Origin: Aeromicrobium tamlense
GTDB taxonomy: Bacteria > Actinomycetota > Actinomycetes > Propionibacteriales > Nocardioidaceae
Assembly: GCF_013408555.1 (NCBI RefSeq)
Contig: NZ_JACBZN010000001.1
Span: forward strand, 2,356,001-2,420,000
Length of the DNA: 64,000 nucleotides
Reading direction: 5' to 3'
Part shown: positions 54,151 to 62,819 of the stretch, piece by piece
Position numbering within the stretch: position 1 is the stretch's first letter
Layout: every line of letters begins with the position of its first letter
Translations under genes and position numbers: made by a program
Notes under the pieces: generated by a model
The model's input: the letters and a program-made list of their open reading frames with translations, nothing else
Databases searched by the model: none
What the model was told of the DNA's origin: nothing

Positions 54151-54725
54151 GATTCGTCCTGGCCTCGCAGTCCCCCGCCCGACTCAGCACGCTGCAGCGG
54201 GCCGGCATCGACCCCGAGGTCGTCGTGTCGGGCGTGGACGAGGACGGCATCGCCGCCACCACCCCGGCCGAGCTGTCCACCGAGCTCGCGCGCCTGAAGT
54301 GCCGGGCCGTCGCGCCCGACCACCCCGATGCCCTCGTGCTCGGCTGCGACTCGGTGCTGGAGTTCGACGGGCGAGTCCTCGGCAAGCCCCACGACCCCGA
54401 GGTCGCCCGGCGCCGCTGGTACGAGATGCGCGGCAACGTGGGTGTCCTGCACACCGGGCACTGCCTGCGCCTGGGCGACGACGAGGTCGTGCGTCACGCC
54501 GCCACGCGCGTGCACTTCGCGCACGTCACCGACGAGGAGATCGAGGCCTACGTCGCCACCGGCGAGCCGCTGCACGTCGCCGGCGCCTTCACGATCGACG
54601 GCCTCGGCGCGGCGTTCGTGACCCGGATCGAGGGCGACCACCACAACGTGGTCGGCGTCAGCGTCCCCGCGGTCCGCGAGATGGCCCGGGACCTCGGAGT
54701 GGAGTGGACCGACCTCTGGCGCTGA
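54147..54725 (+). CDS. maf: Maf-type nucleoside triphosphate pyrophosphatase
   Basis: 192 residues. L-A-S-Q-S-P-A-R-L near 5-13 binds phosphates, L-G-C-D-S-V carries the catalytic Asp, and G-K-P and F-T-I-D-G-L-G complete the family signature. Maf hydrolyses dTTP, UTP or modified nucleotides, cleaning the pool or slowing division. It follows accE5 as in mycobacteria. Confidence 0.93.
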   Translation: MRFVLASQSPARLSTLQRAGIDPEVVVSGVDEDGIAATTPAELSTELARLKCRAVAPDHPDALVLGCDSVLEFDGRVLGKPHDPEVARRRWYEMRGNVGVLHTGHCLRLGDDEVVRHAATRVHFAHVTDEEIEAYVATGEPLHVAGAFTIDGLGAAFVTRIEGDHHNVVGVSVPAVREMARDLGVEWTDLWR

Positions 54726-54772
54726 GCATGGCACGATGGCGGCGTCACGCCGCTCGTCTCGGGGAGAGAACG

Positions 54773-56644
54773 TTGATCAAGATCGTCGCCTGCGCCGGCT
54801 CCGTCCTGCTCGCCATCACGGCCCTCAGCTGGCCCTCCACTGCCGAGGAGCCCGCGGCCGACACCGCGATGATGCTCGTCATGGACGCCTCGGGCTCGAT
54901 GGCCGAGCGCACCGGCGGCGGGACCACACGGATCCAGGCAGCGAAGGATGGCCTCGAGGCAGTGATCGACGGCCTGCCGGACGAGCAGCGGGTGGGCTTT
55001 CGCGTGTACGGTGCCAGCGACGTCGCCGAGGACGACCCGGCGGCGTGCACCGACTCCGAGCGCATCGTCGACCTCGGCACCGACAACCGCGACGACCTGC
55101 GCCGGGCCGTGGCCGACTACGAGCCCGTCGGCTGGACGCCCACGAGCCATGCGCTCCGCGAGGCGGCGAAGGACCTCGGCGACACCGGCCAGCGCACGAT
55201 CGTGCTGGTCTCGGACGGCGAGCCCACCTGCGACCCCGACCCGTGCGTGGTCGCTCGCGAGATCGCCGCGAACGGGATCGACATCCGCATCGACGTCGTG
55301 GGCTTCGACGTCTCCGGCAGGGCCAAGAAGACGCTCCAGTGCGTCGCGGACGAGGGCAACGGCACGTACTACGACGCCGACGATGCCGAGAGCCTGACCG
55401 ACAGCCTGCGCGTCTCCTCCGTGCGGGCGGCACGCCCCTTCGACCTCACCGGCACGCCCGTACAGGGGACGCCCGGCGAGGACGGCGCGCCGCTGCTCGA
55501 GCGCGGCCAGTACACCGACACGATCGCGGCCGACGGCGCGGCGCACTACCGCCTCGCGCGCACGGCCCCGGACTCGACCCTCCACGTCGGCGCGGTGATC
55601 CGAGGCATCAGCGGCGACCTCGGCGCCGCCGCCACGCTGCGCGTCCAGCGCATCGCCGGACTCATGTGCGCAGCGTCCACCACCTACGGCCTCGACATGG
55701 CCAGCCGGGCTCCGGTCTACTACGGCGGCGTCGCGAGCTGGGTCAAGGACCCGGAGTCGCAGTGCCGCACGGACGAGGAGCTCGGCCTCCAGGTCGACCG
55801 CACCGTCGGCAACCTCGAGGGCCGCCCGATCGAGCTGTCGGTCTACGAGGAGCCGCCCATCACGTCCGACCTGGCCGCGGGGACCGCCGGCGACGAGCCC
55901 GGCTGGAAGGCACCGACCCCCGGCACCCCCACCGAGGCCGTCCCCGGCACGAGCATCGCCAACGCCCCCGAGGTCGGACCCGGCACGTACCAGCTCGACA
56001 TCAGTGCGGGTGAGACCCAGGTCCTGGCCGTCCCCGTCGACTGGGGCGAGCAGGTCCGTGCGCAGGTCGACGCCCAGCTCACCGACGAGGTCCGCGAGGC
56101 AGCCAGCATCGGCAGCGGCCTGGAGGTCACGGTCATCAATCCGCTGCGCCGCGACGTCACGATCAGCCAGTACGCCAAGTGGCCCGGCGACTGGACGCGC
56201 GACCCGTGGGCGAACCTGCGGGAGAACGTCGCGTTCCGCACCGGCGCGATGTCGTGGCCGCTGCACCCGGCCAACCGCGCACAGAACGACCCTCGCCGCC
56301 AGGGGGCGTCGCTCGCCGGGATGCACTACGTCCTGGTGAGCCTCAAGCTCCGCGGCGACGAGACGAACCTTCCGTACACGCTGACCCTCGGCCGCGAGAA
56401 CGTGCTCGGCGACGTGGCGCCCACCTACGCCGAGGTCGACGGCCTCACCGCGCCGGAGGCCGGCTCGCGACTCGTCGACTCGCCCGTGACGGCAGCCGAC
56501 GACGAGCCCGCGGACGGAGCGGACGACGCACCGGACACGGCGTCCGACGAGTCGGGCTCGATCATCGGGTGGGTCGTCGGCGGAGCGGTCGCCCTCGGCG
56601 TGCTCGCCGCGGTGGTCGTGCTGGTCGCGCGTCGCCGCCGCTGA
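54773..56644 (+). CDS. Secreted von Willebrand factor A domain protein with C-terminal anchor
   Basis: 623 residues. Signal sequence at 1-22, and a VWA domain at about 30-210 with the metal site D-A-S-G-S-M (38-43), a Thr and S-D-G-E-P. Long beta-rich regions then lead to a C-terminal helix (I-I-G-W-V-V-G-G-A-V-A-L-G-V-L) and R-R-R-R stop, so it is exported and membrane-anchored. It probably binds another surface protein via metal. TTG 54773 is preferred because GGGGAGAG lies 5-6 bases upstream; ATG 54728 is the alternative. Confidence 0.82.
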   Translation: MIKIVACAGSVLLAITALSWPSTAEEPAADTAMMLVMDASGSMAERTGGGTTRIQAAKDGLEAVIDGLPDEQRVGFRVYGASDVAEDDPAACTDSERIVDLGTDNRDDLRRAVADYEPVGWTPTSHALREAAKDLGDTGQRTIVLVSDGEPTCDPDPCVVAREIAANGIDIRIDVVGFDVSGRAKKTLQCVADEGNGTYYDADDAESLTDSLRVSSVRAARPFDLTGTPVQGTPGEDGAPLLERGQYTDTIAADGAAHYRLARTAPDSTLHVGAVIRGISGDLGAAATLRVQRIAGLMCAASTTYGLDMASRAPVYYGGVASWVKDPESQCRTDEELGLQVDRTVGNLEGRPIELSVYEEPPITSDLAAGTAGDEPGWKAPTPGTPTEAVPGTSIANAPEVGPGTYQLDISAGETQVLAVPVDWGEQVRAQVDAQLTDEVREAASIGSGLEVTVINPLRRDVTISQYAKWPGDWTRDPWANLRENVAFRTGAMSWPLHPANRAQNDPRRQGASLAGMHYVLVSLKLRGDETNLPYTLTLGRENVLGDVAPTYAEVDGLTAPEAGSRLVDSPVTAADDEPADGADDAPDTASDESGSIIGWVVGGAVALGVLAAVVVLVARRRR

Positions 56645-57592
56645 TCAGCGGTCGTCGCTGGCGGCGGCCCTCCCGGCCTGCGGCAGGACCACCGAGGTGC
56701 CGGCGGATCCCGGCCAGCAGGAGAAGCCGATCGGCACCTCCTGGCCGGCCTTGACCATCTCCTCGAGCGTGTCGAGGCACTTCGAGACGAGCACGTTGGG
56801 ATCGCGCGAGACCGAGCCGGCCAGGTTCTTGTTGGCCTGGGCCTGCGCCTTCGCGGTCGCCTCCCGCTGCTCGGCGATGCGCGTGTTGGCGACCTCGGCC
56901 TGGTAGGCGTTGATCTTCTCCTGCGTCTGCTGGTCGAAGCGCACGATCGGCAGGATCACGGACTTGACCTCGACGTCGTCGCCGACGCGCTTCGCGAGCG
57001 CCTCCTGCACGAGCTGGGAGAACGCGTTGAGGTCCACGCCGGCCGAGGTCGTGGTGCCGTCGGCCGACGTCCCCTGCTTGACCGAGGCCAGCGGGTCGTA
57101 GTCGCCGAGCACCTCGTTCAGCGCGGCCTTGAGCTCACGCGTGACGAGCGAGTCGCGGATGTTCTCCATCTGTCGGTAGTCCTGGTAGAGCTCCTTGCCG
57201 GCGTCGAGCTTGATGCGCCACCGGATCGTCGCGTCGACCCCGGCCGTGGACCCGTTGCCGATGCGCACGTCGATCGCGTGGTCCTGACCGGTGAAGTTGT
57301 CGGTCTGGATCGTCCCGTCGAGCTTGTTGACCTTCTCCCACGGCGCCTTGAGGTGCAGGCCGTTCGACAGGACGTCGACCGGGCGGCCGAACGAGGTGAC
57401 GACGCCGATCTCACGAGTCGGGACGATCGCGGTCATCGACACGAACGCCACGACGAGCGCCAGCAGCCCGAGGCCGAGCGCGGTCCACGTGGCGGGAGCC
57501 GCGGACCTCCCGGACGACCGCAGCTGGCGACGCACCAGCAACGACACCACGAATCCCACGACCAGGACCACCAGCACGAACACCATGAACAC
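56645..57592 (-). CDS. SPFH/prohibitin-like membrane protein
   Basis: 315 residues. Two hydrophobic helices at about 3-22 and 40-60 are followed by an SPFH domain (G-V-V-T-S-F-G-R-P, L-H-L-K-A-P-W-E-K-V, A-T-I-R-W-R-I) and a helix with A-x-A-Q-A-Q-A. It organises membrane microdomains or protects proteases. GTG 57590-57592 has a GGGAGG site. A late C-terminal Cys segment (F-S-C-W-P-G-S-A-G) is unusual. Its stop abuts the VWA gene stop. Confidence 0.83.
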   Translation of the reverse strand: MFMVFVLVVLVVGFVVSLLVRRQLRSSGRSAAPATWTALGLGLLALVVAFVSMTAIVPTREIGVVTSFGRPVDVLSNGLHLKAPWEKVNKLDGTIQTDNFTGQDHAIDVRIGNGSTAGVDATIRWRIKLDAGKELYQDYRQMENIRDSLVTRELKAALNEVLGDYDPLASVKQGTSADGTTTSAGVDLNAFSQLVQEALAKRVGDDVEVKSVILPIVRFDQQTQEKINAYQAEVANTRIAEQREATAKAQAQANKNLAGSVSRDPNVLVSKCLDTLEEMVKAGQEVPIGFSCWPGSAGTSVVLPQAGRAAASDDR

Positions 57593-57715
57593 CGCGAGAC
57601 CTCCCGAGACGGCACGAGACAGAGCGCCCCACCCTATCCACGACGGGCCGCTGACCGGGCGAGGGACGGTCAAGTGGCCCACAGGTCATGGTCGACGTGG
57701 GACCATGGAGACATC

Positions 57716-57937
57716 ATGGCTACGTCACAGCGTCCTCGACGCCACCTCGCAAGCAGCCCGTTCGCGCCCAAGCCGGTCGTCGTCGACGAGGTCTACGAGG
57801 CGGGCGCCCGCGTCTCCCACGACTCGTTCGGACTCGGCCGCGTGGTCAGCGTCCAGGGGTCCTCGTCGGTCCAGGTCGACTTCGGCTCCGGCGCCAAGCA
57901 CGTGCCGCTGCCGTGCCGCTCGATGACCGCCCTCTGA
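57716..57937 (+). CDS. Small Tudor-like (DUF3553-type) protein
   Basis: 73 residues: G-A-R-V-S-H-D-S-F-G-L-G-R-V-V-S-V and V-Q-V-D-F-G-S-G-A-K-H-V-P-L-P match the small barrel found at the C-terminus of UvrD/PcrA helicases. It exists here alone, with a short basic N-terminus. It may bind RNA polymerase or nucleic acid. Conserved as a stand-alone gene in related actinobacteria (from memory). Confidence 0.75.
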   Translation: MATSQRPRRHLASSPFAPKPVVVDEVYEAGARVSHDSFGLGRVVSVQGSSSVQVDFGSGAKHVPLPCRSMTAL

Positions 57938-57943
57938 CGGTCC

Positions 57944-59110
57944 CTACTCCACCGGCAGGCCGAGCGAGCGTGCGATGAGCATGCGCTGCACCTCGCTCGT
58001 GCCCTCGCCGATCTCGAGGATCTTCGCGTCCCGGTAGAACCGGGCCACGGGGTACTCCTCCATGAAGCCGTAGCCGCCGAACACCTGAGTGGCCACGCGG
58101 GTCGCCGTGACGGCGGCCTCCGAGCTGTAGAGCTTCGCCACCGACGCCGCCTGCTTGAAGCGCTGGCCGGTGATGCCCGCGTCCTTCATCGCCGCGGCCT
58201 GGTAGGTCAGCGCGCGCGACGCGTCCGCCATCACCTTGAGGTCGGCGATCTGGAACGCCACGCCCTGCTTGCGGCCGATGGGCCCGCCGAACGTCTGCCG
58301 CTCCCCCGCGTACCGCACGCACTGCTCGAGGCACGCCTCGATGAGGCCCACCGCGAGGGCCGCGATCGCGACGCGACCGTCGTCGAGCGTCGCGAGGAAC
58401 TGCGCGTAGCCGCGGCCCCGGTCGCCGAGGAGGTGGTCGGCCGGCACGCGCACGCCGCTGAAGCTGAGCGCGTGGGTGTCGCTGATGTGCCAGCCGAGCT
58501 TGTCGTAGCCGGCCTCGGCCACGAACCCGGGCGTGCCCGCCGGCACGACGATCGCCGAGATCTCCGGACGGCCGTCCTCGCGGGTGCCCGTGCGGGCCGT
58601 GACCGTGACGAGCGAGGTGATCTCGCTGCCGGAGTTCGTGATGAACTGCTTCGCGCCGTCGACGACCCACGTGTCGCCGTCGAGCACGGCCTTCGTCGCG
58701 GTGGCGCCGGCGTCCGACCCGGCCCCGGGCTCGGTGAGGCCGAAGCCGGCGAGCGCGCGGCCGGCGACGAGGTCGGGCAGCCACCGCTCCTTCTGCTCGG
58801 TCGTGCCGAAGGTCTGGATCGGGTTGATGCCCAGGCCGACGCCGGCCTCGAGGGTGATGCCGATCGACTGGTCCACCCGGCCGAGCTCCTCGATCGCCAG
58901 GCACAGGCTGGTGAAGTCGGCGTCGGAGCCGCCGTACTCCTCGGGCGCTGTCAGGCCGAACAGGCCGAGGTCGCCCATCGCGCGCACGACGTCGACCGGG
59001 AAGTGGTGGTCCTTGTCCCACTGCGCGACGTGGGGAGCGATCCGCTCGGCGGCGAAGTCCCGGACGACGCGACGGAAGTCCTCGTGCTCGCGTGACAGTT
59101 CGAAGTCCAT
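57944..59110 (-). CDS. Acyl-CoA dehydrogenase
   Basis: 388 residues. [12 protein letters not shown] and F-I-T-N-S bind FAD, and catalytic Glu369 is in [10 protein letters not shown]. It is closest in style to short- or branched-chain (isovaleryl/butyryl-type) enzymes, but chain length cannot be read. The ATG has TAACCT 6 nt upstream, inside a perfect dyad, so it is probably repressed by a dyad-binding regulator. Divergent from accA3. Confidence 0.92.
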   Translation of the reverse strand: MDFELSREHEDFRRVVRDFAAERIAPHVAQWDKDHHFPVDVVRAMGDLGLFGLTAPEEYGGSDADFTSLCLAIEELGRVDQSIGITLEAGVGLGINPIQTFGTTEQKERWLPDLVAGRALAGFGLTEPGAGSDAGATATKAVLDGDTWVVDGAKQFITNSGSEITSLVTVTARTGTREDGRPEISAIVVPAGTPGFVAEAGYDKLGWHISDTHALSFSGVRVPADHLLGDRGRGYAQFLATLDDGRVAIAALAVGLIEACLEQCVRYAGERQTFGGPIGRKQGVAFQIADLKVMADASRALTYQAAAMKDAGITGQRFKQAASVAKLYSSEAAVTATRVATQVFGGYGFMEEYPVARFYRDAKILEIGEGTSEVQRMLIARSLGLPVE

Positions 59111-59116
59111 GACCGA

Positions 59117-59136
59117 AGGTTAACAGGCGTTAACCT
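59117..59136. promoter_or_regulatory. Operator AGGTTAAC-AGGC-GTTAACCT over the acyl-CoA dehydrogenase -10 box
   Basis: A perfect 8-4-8 dyad in the divergent acyl-CoA dehydrogenase/accA3 region. Its proximal arm reads TAACCT on the minus strand, the -10 box 6 nt before the ATG; binding would block this promoter directly. Confidence 0.7.
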
Positions 59137-59172
59137 CGCTGGGGCGACGAAATGGCCTGCACCACACTCCCT

Positions 59173-59178
59173 TAGACT
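59173..59178 (+). promoter_or_regulatory. -10 box of accA3
   Basis: TAGACT, 31 bases before GTG 59210, leaving a leader with the GAGGAG ribosome site. Confidence 0.45.
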
Positions 59179-59209
59179 CGCGACTGCCGTTCAGACGCGA
59201 GGAGTATTC

Positions 59210-60976
59210 GTGAGCAAGCCCCTGCAGAAGGTCCTGGTCGCCAACCGTGGTGAGATCGCGGTCCGTGTGATTCGAGCCGCGAAGGATTCCGGCATCGGGA
59301 GCGTGGCGGTCTACGCCGAGCCCGACCGCGACGCGCTCTTCGTGCGTCTCGCCGACGAGGCCTACTCGCTCGAGGGTTCCACCCCGGGCGACTCGTACCT
59401 GTCGATCGAGAAGATCATCGCCATCGCGCAGCGCAGCGGCGCCGACAGCGTGCACCCCGGCTACGGCTTCCTGGCCGAGAACGCCGACTTCGCCCAGGCC
59501 GTCATCGACGCCGGGCTGATCTGGATCGGCCCGCCGCCGGCCGCCATCGAGAGCCTCGGCGACAAGGCGAAGGCCAAGCACATCGCGCAGATCGCCGACG
59601 CGCCGCTCGCGCCCGGCACCAAGGACCCGGTCAAGGACGCCGACGAGATCGTCGAGTTCGCCAAGGAGAACGGCCTGCCGGTCGCCATCAAGGCGGTCTT
59701 CGGCGGCGGCGGTCGCGGCCTCAAGGTCGCCCGCACGCTCGAGGAGATCCCCGAGCTCTACGACTCCGCCGTCCGTGAAGCCGTCAGCGCCTTCGGCCGC
59801 GGCGAGTGCCTCGTCGAGAAGTTCCTCGACAAGCCGCGCCACGTCGAGACCCAGTGCCTCGCCGACAGCCACGGCAACGTCGTGGTCGTGTCGACCCGCG
59901 ACTGCTCGCTGCAGCGTCGCCACCAGAAGCTCGTCGAGGAGGCCCCCGCGCCGTTCCTGAGCGAGGACCAGCTGGCGCGCCTCTACTCGTCCTCCAAGGC
60001 GATCCTCAAGGAGGCCGGCTACGTCGGCGCCGGAACCTGCGAGTTCCTCGTCGCCCGCGACGGCACCATCAGCTTCCTCGAGGTGAACACCCGCCTCCAG
60101 GTCGAGCACCCGGTCTCCGAGGAGGTCACCGGCATCGACCTCGTCCGCGAAATGTTCCGCATCGCCGCCGGCGAGGAGCTGGGCTACGACGACCCCGAGA
60201 TCATCGGCCACTCGATCGAGTTCCGCATCAACGCCGAGGACGGCGGCCGCGGCTTCCTGCCCGCGCCCGGCACCCTCACCAAGTGGGCTCCCCCGTCAGG
60301 CCCCGGCGTCCGCCTCGACGGCGGCTACGAGGAGGGCGAGACCGTCCCCGGCGCGTTCGACTCCCTCGTCGCCAAGCTGATCGTCACCGGCCGCACGCGT
60401 GAGCAGGCCATCGAGCGCTCGCGCCGCGCGCTGGACGAGTTCGTGGTCGAGGGCATGCCCACGGTCATCCCGTTCCACCGCGACGTGCTCGACAACGTGG
60501 CGTACAACGCCTCCGAGGGCTCGTTCGACGTCTACACGACGTGGATCGAGACCGACTACGACAACCAGCTCGAGCCGTACTCCGGCCCGCTGGCCGACAC
60601 CGACGAGCCCGCCGAGCGCGAGCGCGTCACCGTCGAGGTCGGCGGCAAGCGCGTCGAGGTCGTCCTGCCGGGTGGCCTGGGCGCCAGCGCGGCGGCTGCG
60701 GGCGGCGCGAAGAAGGCCAAGCGCAAGGGCGGCAAGTCCGCCGGCGCGGCCGCCAGCGGCGACTCGCTGACCTCGCCGATGCAGGGCACCGTCGTCAAGC
60801 TCGCCGTCGAGGAGGGCCAGGAGATCGCCGAGGGTGACCTGGTCGTCGTCATCGAGGCGATGAAGATGGAGCAGCCCATCAACGCGCACAAGGCGGGCAC
60901 CGTCACCGGCCTGTCGGCCGCGATCGGCGAGACCATCGGCGCCGGTGCGGTCATCTGCGACATCAAGGACGCCTGA
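59210..60976 (+). CDS. accA3: Acyl-CoA carboxylase alpha subunit (biotin carboxylase + BCCP)
   Basis: 588 residues. Biotin carboxylase domain at about 8-450 ([23 protein letters not shown]-grasp loop near 160, [10 protein letters not shown] catalytic). A Lys/Ala/Gly-rich linker (about 490-510) leads to the BCCP with biotin at Lys552 in E-A-M-K-M-E. It is the shared alpha subunit for AccD carboxyltransferases, including AccD5 and perhaps that at 1122. GTG start with GAGGAG. Ends in a perfect hairpin. Confidence 0.96.
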   Translation: MSKPLQKVLVANRGEIAVRVIRAAKDSGIGSVAVYAEPDRDALFVRLADEAYSLEGSTPGDSYLSIEKIIAIAQRSGADSVHPGYGFLAENADFAQAVIDAGLIWIGPPPAAIESLGDKAKAKHIAQIADAPLAPGTKDPVKDADEIVEFAKENGLPVAIKAVFGGGGRGLKVARTLEEIPELYDSAVREAVSAFGRGECLVEKFLDKPRHVETQCLADSHGNVVVVSTRDCSLQRRHQKLVEEAPAPFLSEDQLARLYSSSKAILKEAGYVGAGTCEFLVARDGTISFLEVNTRLQVEHPVSEEVTGIDLVREMFRIAAGEELGYDDPEIIGHSIEFRINAEDGGRGFLPAPGTLTKWAPPSGPGVRLDGGYEEGETVPGAFDSLVAKLIVTGRTREQAIERSRRALDEFVVEGMPTVIPFHRDVLDNVAYNASEGSFDVYTTWIETDYDNQLEPYSGPLADTDEPAERERVTVEVGGKRVEVVLPGGLGASAAAAGGAKKAKRKGGKSAGAAASGDSLTSPMQGTVVKLAVEEGQEIAEGDLVVVIEAMKMEQPINAHKAGTVTGLSAAIGETIGAGAVICDIKDA

Positions 60977-60994
60977 GTCCCCACCACCGCATCG

Positions 60995-61023
60995 CGACGC
61001 CCCGGCCGAGGGCCGGGGCGTCG
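60995..61023. terminator. Terminator after accA3
   Basis: A perfect 13-bp stem CGACGCCCCGGCC (60995-61007) with 61011-61023, loop GAG. It lies 19 bases past the accA3 stop and before the convergent zinc-ribbon gene, so it may serve both. Confidence 0.85.
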
Positions 61024-61036
61024 TGGCGTTCCGGGG

Positions 61037-61198
61037 TCAGCGGCCGAGGATGCGACGCAGCCAACCGTCGTTGTTCGGGTCGTCGTGGCCTCCGCACCAC
61101 TGGCCCGGGGGCGTCGCCGCCTTGACCGCGGCGACGTGCTGGCCGCATCCGGCCCAGGTGGTCTTGCCACAGGTCCGGCATCGCGTCGGTCGGCACAT
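61037..61198 (-). CDS. Small zinc-ribbon protein
   Basis: 53 residues. C-R-P-T-R-C-R-T-C-G-K-T-T-W-A-G-C-G-Q-H with further C and H (W-C-G-G-H) can hold zinc. It resembles small conserved actinobacterial peptides of unknown function. The ATG overlaps the stop of the AhpD-like gene by one base (TGATG), so it is coupled to it. Confidence 0.7.
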   Translation of the reverse strand: MCRPTRCRTCGKTTWAGCGQHVAAVKAATPPGQWCGGHDDPNNDGWLRRILGR

Positions 61199-61587
61199 CA
61201 GGACGCCGCCTCCCCCGCCTCGAGCGCGTCGGCGAAGTCGCACACCGCGCTGTAGGCGCGCGCGCCGTGGATCGTCGCCGGACCACCGTGCATGAGGAAG
61301 GTGACGCCGATGGCCTCAGCCGCCTCCTGGCGCGTCGCACCGGCCCGGACGGCCGCCTGCGCGTGCGAGGCGATGCAGCCGTCGCACCCTTCGACGACGC
61401 CGATCGCCAGCGCGATCAGCTCCTTCGTCCTGCGATCCATGGCGCCGTCGGCGAAGGCGGCGCCCGACAGCTCGCCGAAGCCTCGGTAGACGTCGGGGAT
61501 CGCCCGGCGCAGCTGACGGTGCAGTGGCGACAGCTCCTTCAGGACGGCCGGGCCGTGCTGGCCGGGCTCGGGGGCGGGGTGGGTCAT
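61198..61587 (-). CDS. AhpD-like carboxymuconolactone decarboxylase family protein
   Basis: 129 residues. The redox motif C-D-G-C-I-A-S-H gives Cys68, Cys71 and His75, as in AhpD; the rest matches the CMD helical family. It likely acts as a thiol peroxidase or disulfide reductase. GAGAGG site before ATG 61585-61587. It is divergent from DUF302/CsoR with two operators between, so it is probably controlled by the CsoR-family repressor. Confidence 0.88.
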   Translation of the reverse strand: MTHPAPEPGQHGPAVLKELSPLHRQLRRAIPDVYRGFGELSGAAFADGAMDRRTKELIALAIGVVEGCDGCIASHAQAAVRAGATRQEAAEAIGVTFLMHGGPATIHGARAYSAVCDFADALEAGEAAS

Positions 61588-61613
61588 GTCGGTCCTCTCA
61601 TGGGTTTGGTTCG

Positions 61614-61629
61614 ATCCCCCCAGGGGGTT
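61614..61629. promoter_or_regulatory. CsoR-type operator 1, ATCCCCCCAGGGGGTT
   Basis: A G/C-tract dyad typical of CsoR/CstR repressors in the divergent AhpD/DUF302 region. Identical to the copy 34 bp away. Confidence 0.75.
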
Positions 61630-61647
61630 ACGATGAAGCGTAACCAC

Positions 61648-61663
61648 ATCCCCCCAGGGGGTT
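61648..61663. promoter_or_regulatory. CsoR-type operator 2, ATCCCCCCAGGGGGTT
   Basis: The second identical 16-mer. Between the two copies lies a GGTTACG/CGTAACC dyad (61626-61645), so the whole arrangement is nested. Confidence 0.75.
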
Positions 61664-61681
61664 CAAGCGAGAGGCCGCGAC

Positions 61682-62104
61682 ATGACGGACTTCACCATCG
61701 GCACACGCGTGCCGACGCCCTACGAGCAGACGGTCGAGCGCGTCCGCTCCCTGCTTGCCGACGCCGGCTTCGGGGTGCTCACCGAGATCGATCTCCGCGC
61801 GACGCTGATCGCCAGGCTGGGCGTCGAGACCCCGCCCCGCGTGATCCTTGGTGCGTGCAGGCCCGAGCTCGCCCACCGCGCCCTCGCGACCGACCCGCGG
61901 ATCGCGACGCTGCTGCCGTGCAACGTCGTCGTGGCGCAGGACGGCGACGGCAGTCGGGTCGACGTCTTCGACCCGGCCGTCATGACCGAGCTGGGATCGT
62001 CACCCGAGCTGGCCGAGGTGGCCGCCGAGGCGCGCCGCCGCCTGACCGGCATGATGGACGCACTGGTCCACCACGAGGAGGTCGACGATGCAGCTCGAGC
62101 CTGA
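61682..62104 (+). CDS. DUF302 family protein
   Basis: 140 residues, a DUF302 alpha/beta fold: V-R-S-L-L-A-D-A-G-F-G-V-L-T-E-I-D-L near 22-39, then L-G-A-C-R-P-E-L-A-H and L-L-P-C-N-V-V-V-A-Q-D, each with one Cys. Role unknown; often next to CsoR-type repressors and thiol/sulfur genes. The end overlaps the repressor gene by 17 bases. GAGAGG ribosome site. Confidence 0.88.
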   Translation: MTDFTIGTRVPTPYEQTVERVRSLLADAGFGVLTEIDLRATLIARLGVETPPRVILGACRPELAHRALATDPRIATLLPCNVVVAQDGDGSRVDVFDPAVMTELGSSPELAEVAAEARRRLTGMMDALVHHEEVDDAARA

Positions 62105-62348
62105 CGAGGTCAAGGCGATCGCCACGCGCCTGAAGCGCGCGAACGGTCACCTCGCGTCGGTGATCCGGATGCTCGAGGAGGGCGCCGAGTGCGAGGACGC
62201 ACTCACCCAGCTCGCCGCGGTCAACAAGGCGATCGCGCGCGGCGGCTACGCCCTCGTGGCGACCGGGCTGCAGAAGTGCCTCGCCGAGGAGGGTCCCGAC
62301 AGCGTGGACGCCAAGAAGCTGGAGAAGCTCTTCCTCGCGATGGCCTGA
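62088..62348 (+). CDS. CsoR-family metal/persulfide-sensing repressor, CstR-like
   Basis: 86 residues, an all-helical CsoR/RcnR repressor. Conserved R-L-K-R-A-N-G-H-L (14-22) and Cys35 and Cys64 are present. The third copper ligand of CsoR (His four residues before the second Cys) is Gly60, so Cu(I) binding as in CsoR is unlikely; two Cys without His is the CstR pattern for persulfide or sulfite sensing. It probably binds the two ATCCCCCCAGGGGGTT sites and represses DUF302 and AhpD-like genes. Confidence 0.85.
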   Translation: MQLEPDEVKAIATRLKRANGHLASVIRMLEEGAECEDALTQLAAVNKAIARGGYALVATGLQKCLAEEGPDSVDAKKLEKLFLAMA

Positions 62349-62355
62349 CCCGGGA

Positions 62356-62805
62356 TCAGGAGGCGCGGCGGTCGCCCTCGCGCGCCGCGGCGCGGATGTC
62401 GGGCGACAGGCCCGGCGTGGCCGCCGGTGCGTGGTGGTCGACCTCGCCGAACGCGACGCCGGTGGCCCACACGATGAGCGTGACCACGACCCACGTTCCC
62501 CAGCCGTCGATCTCGAAGCCGGAGTCCGGCACGATCAGGTCGGTCAGCACGAGGGCGATCGCGGTGAGCGCCAGTCCCCCGGTGATCGTGTAGACGCGCA
62601 GCCACTTCGCGCCCATCATGCGCAGCGCCAGGGTGCGCAGCACGACGCTCAGCACCGTGAAGAGCGCGACCGCCGCGACCCACCAGCCGACCGTGAGGTC
62701 GAAGCCGTCGAACAGCCACGCCGCGACCCCGAGGGAGACGGCGTTGGCCAGGGCGGCCGAGACGATCGTGAGCCAGAGACGGGGGCTGCGCATGGGACCG
62801 ATCAT
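62356..62805 (-). CDS. Holin-like four-helix membrane protein
   Basis: 149 residues with four hydrophobic helices (about 12-33, 40-59, 72-90, 100-120) and a polar tail (V-D-H-H-A-P), compatible with the phage-holin-like superfamily IV (PF04020) of bacterial membrane proteins. The function is unknown. ATG 62803-62805 or the ATG four codons later could be the start. It is convergent with the CsoR gene. Confidence 0.72.
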   Translation of the reverse strand: MIGPMRSPRLWLTIVSAALANAVSLGVAAWLFDGFDLTVGWWVAAVALFTVLSVVLRTLALRMMGAKWLRVYTITGGLALTAIALVLTDLIVPDSGFEIDGWGTWVVVTLIVWATGVAFGEVDHHAPAATPGLSPDIRAAAREGDRRAS

Positions 62806-62819
62806 CCCATCCGCGACCC

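Noticed and set aside
62088..62348. Copper-responsive CsoR
   Set aside because: The His ligand needed for Cu(I) in CsoR is Gly60, and no copper ATPase or chaperone is adjacent.
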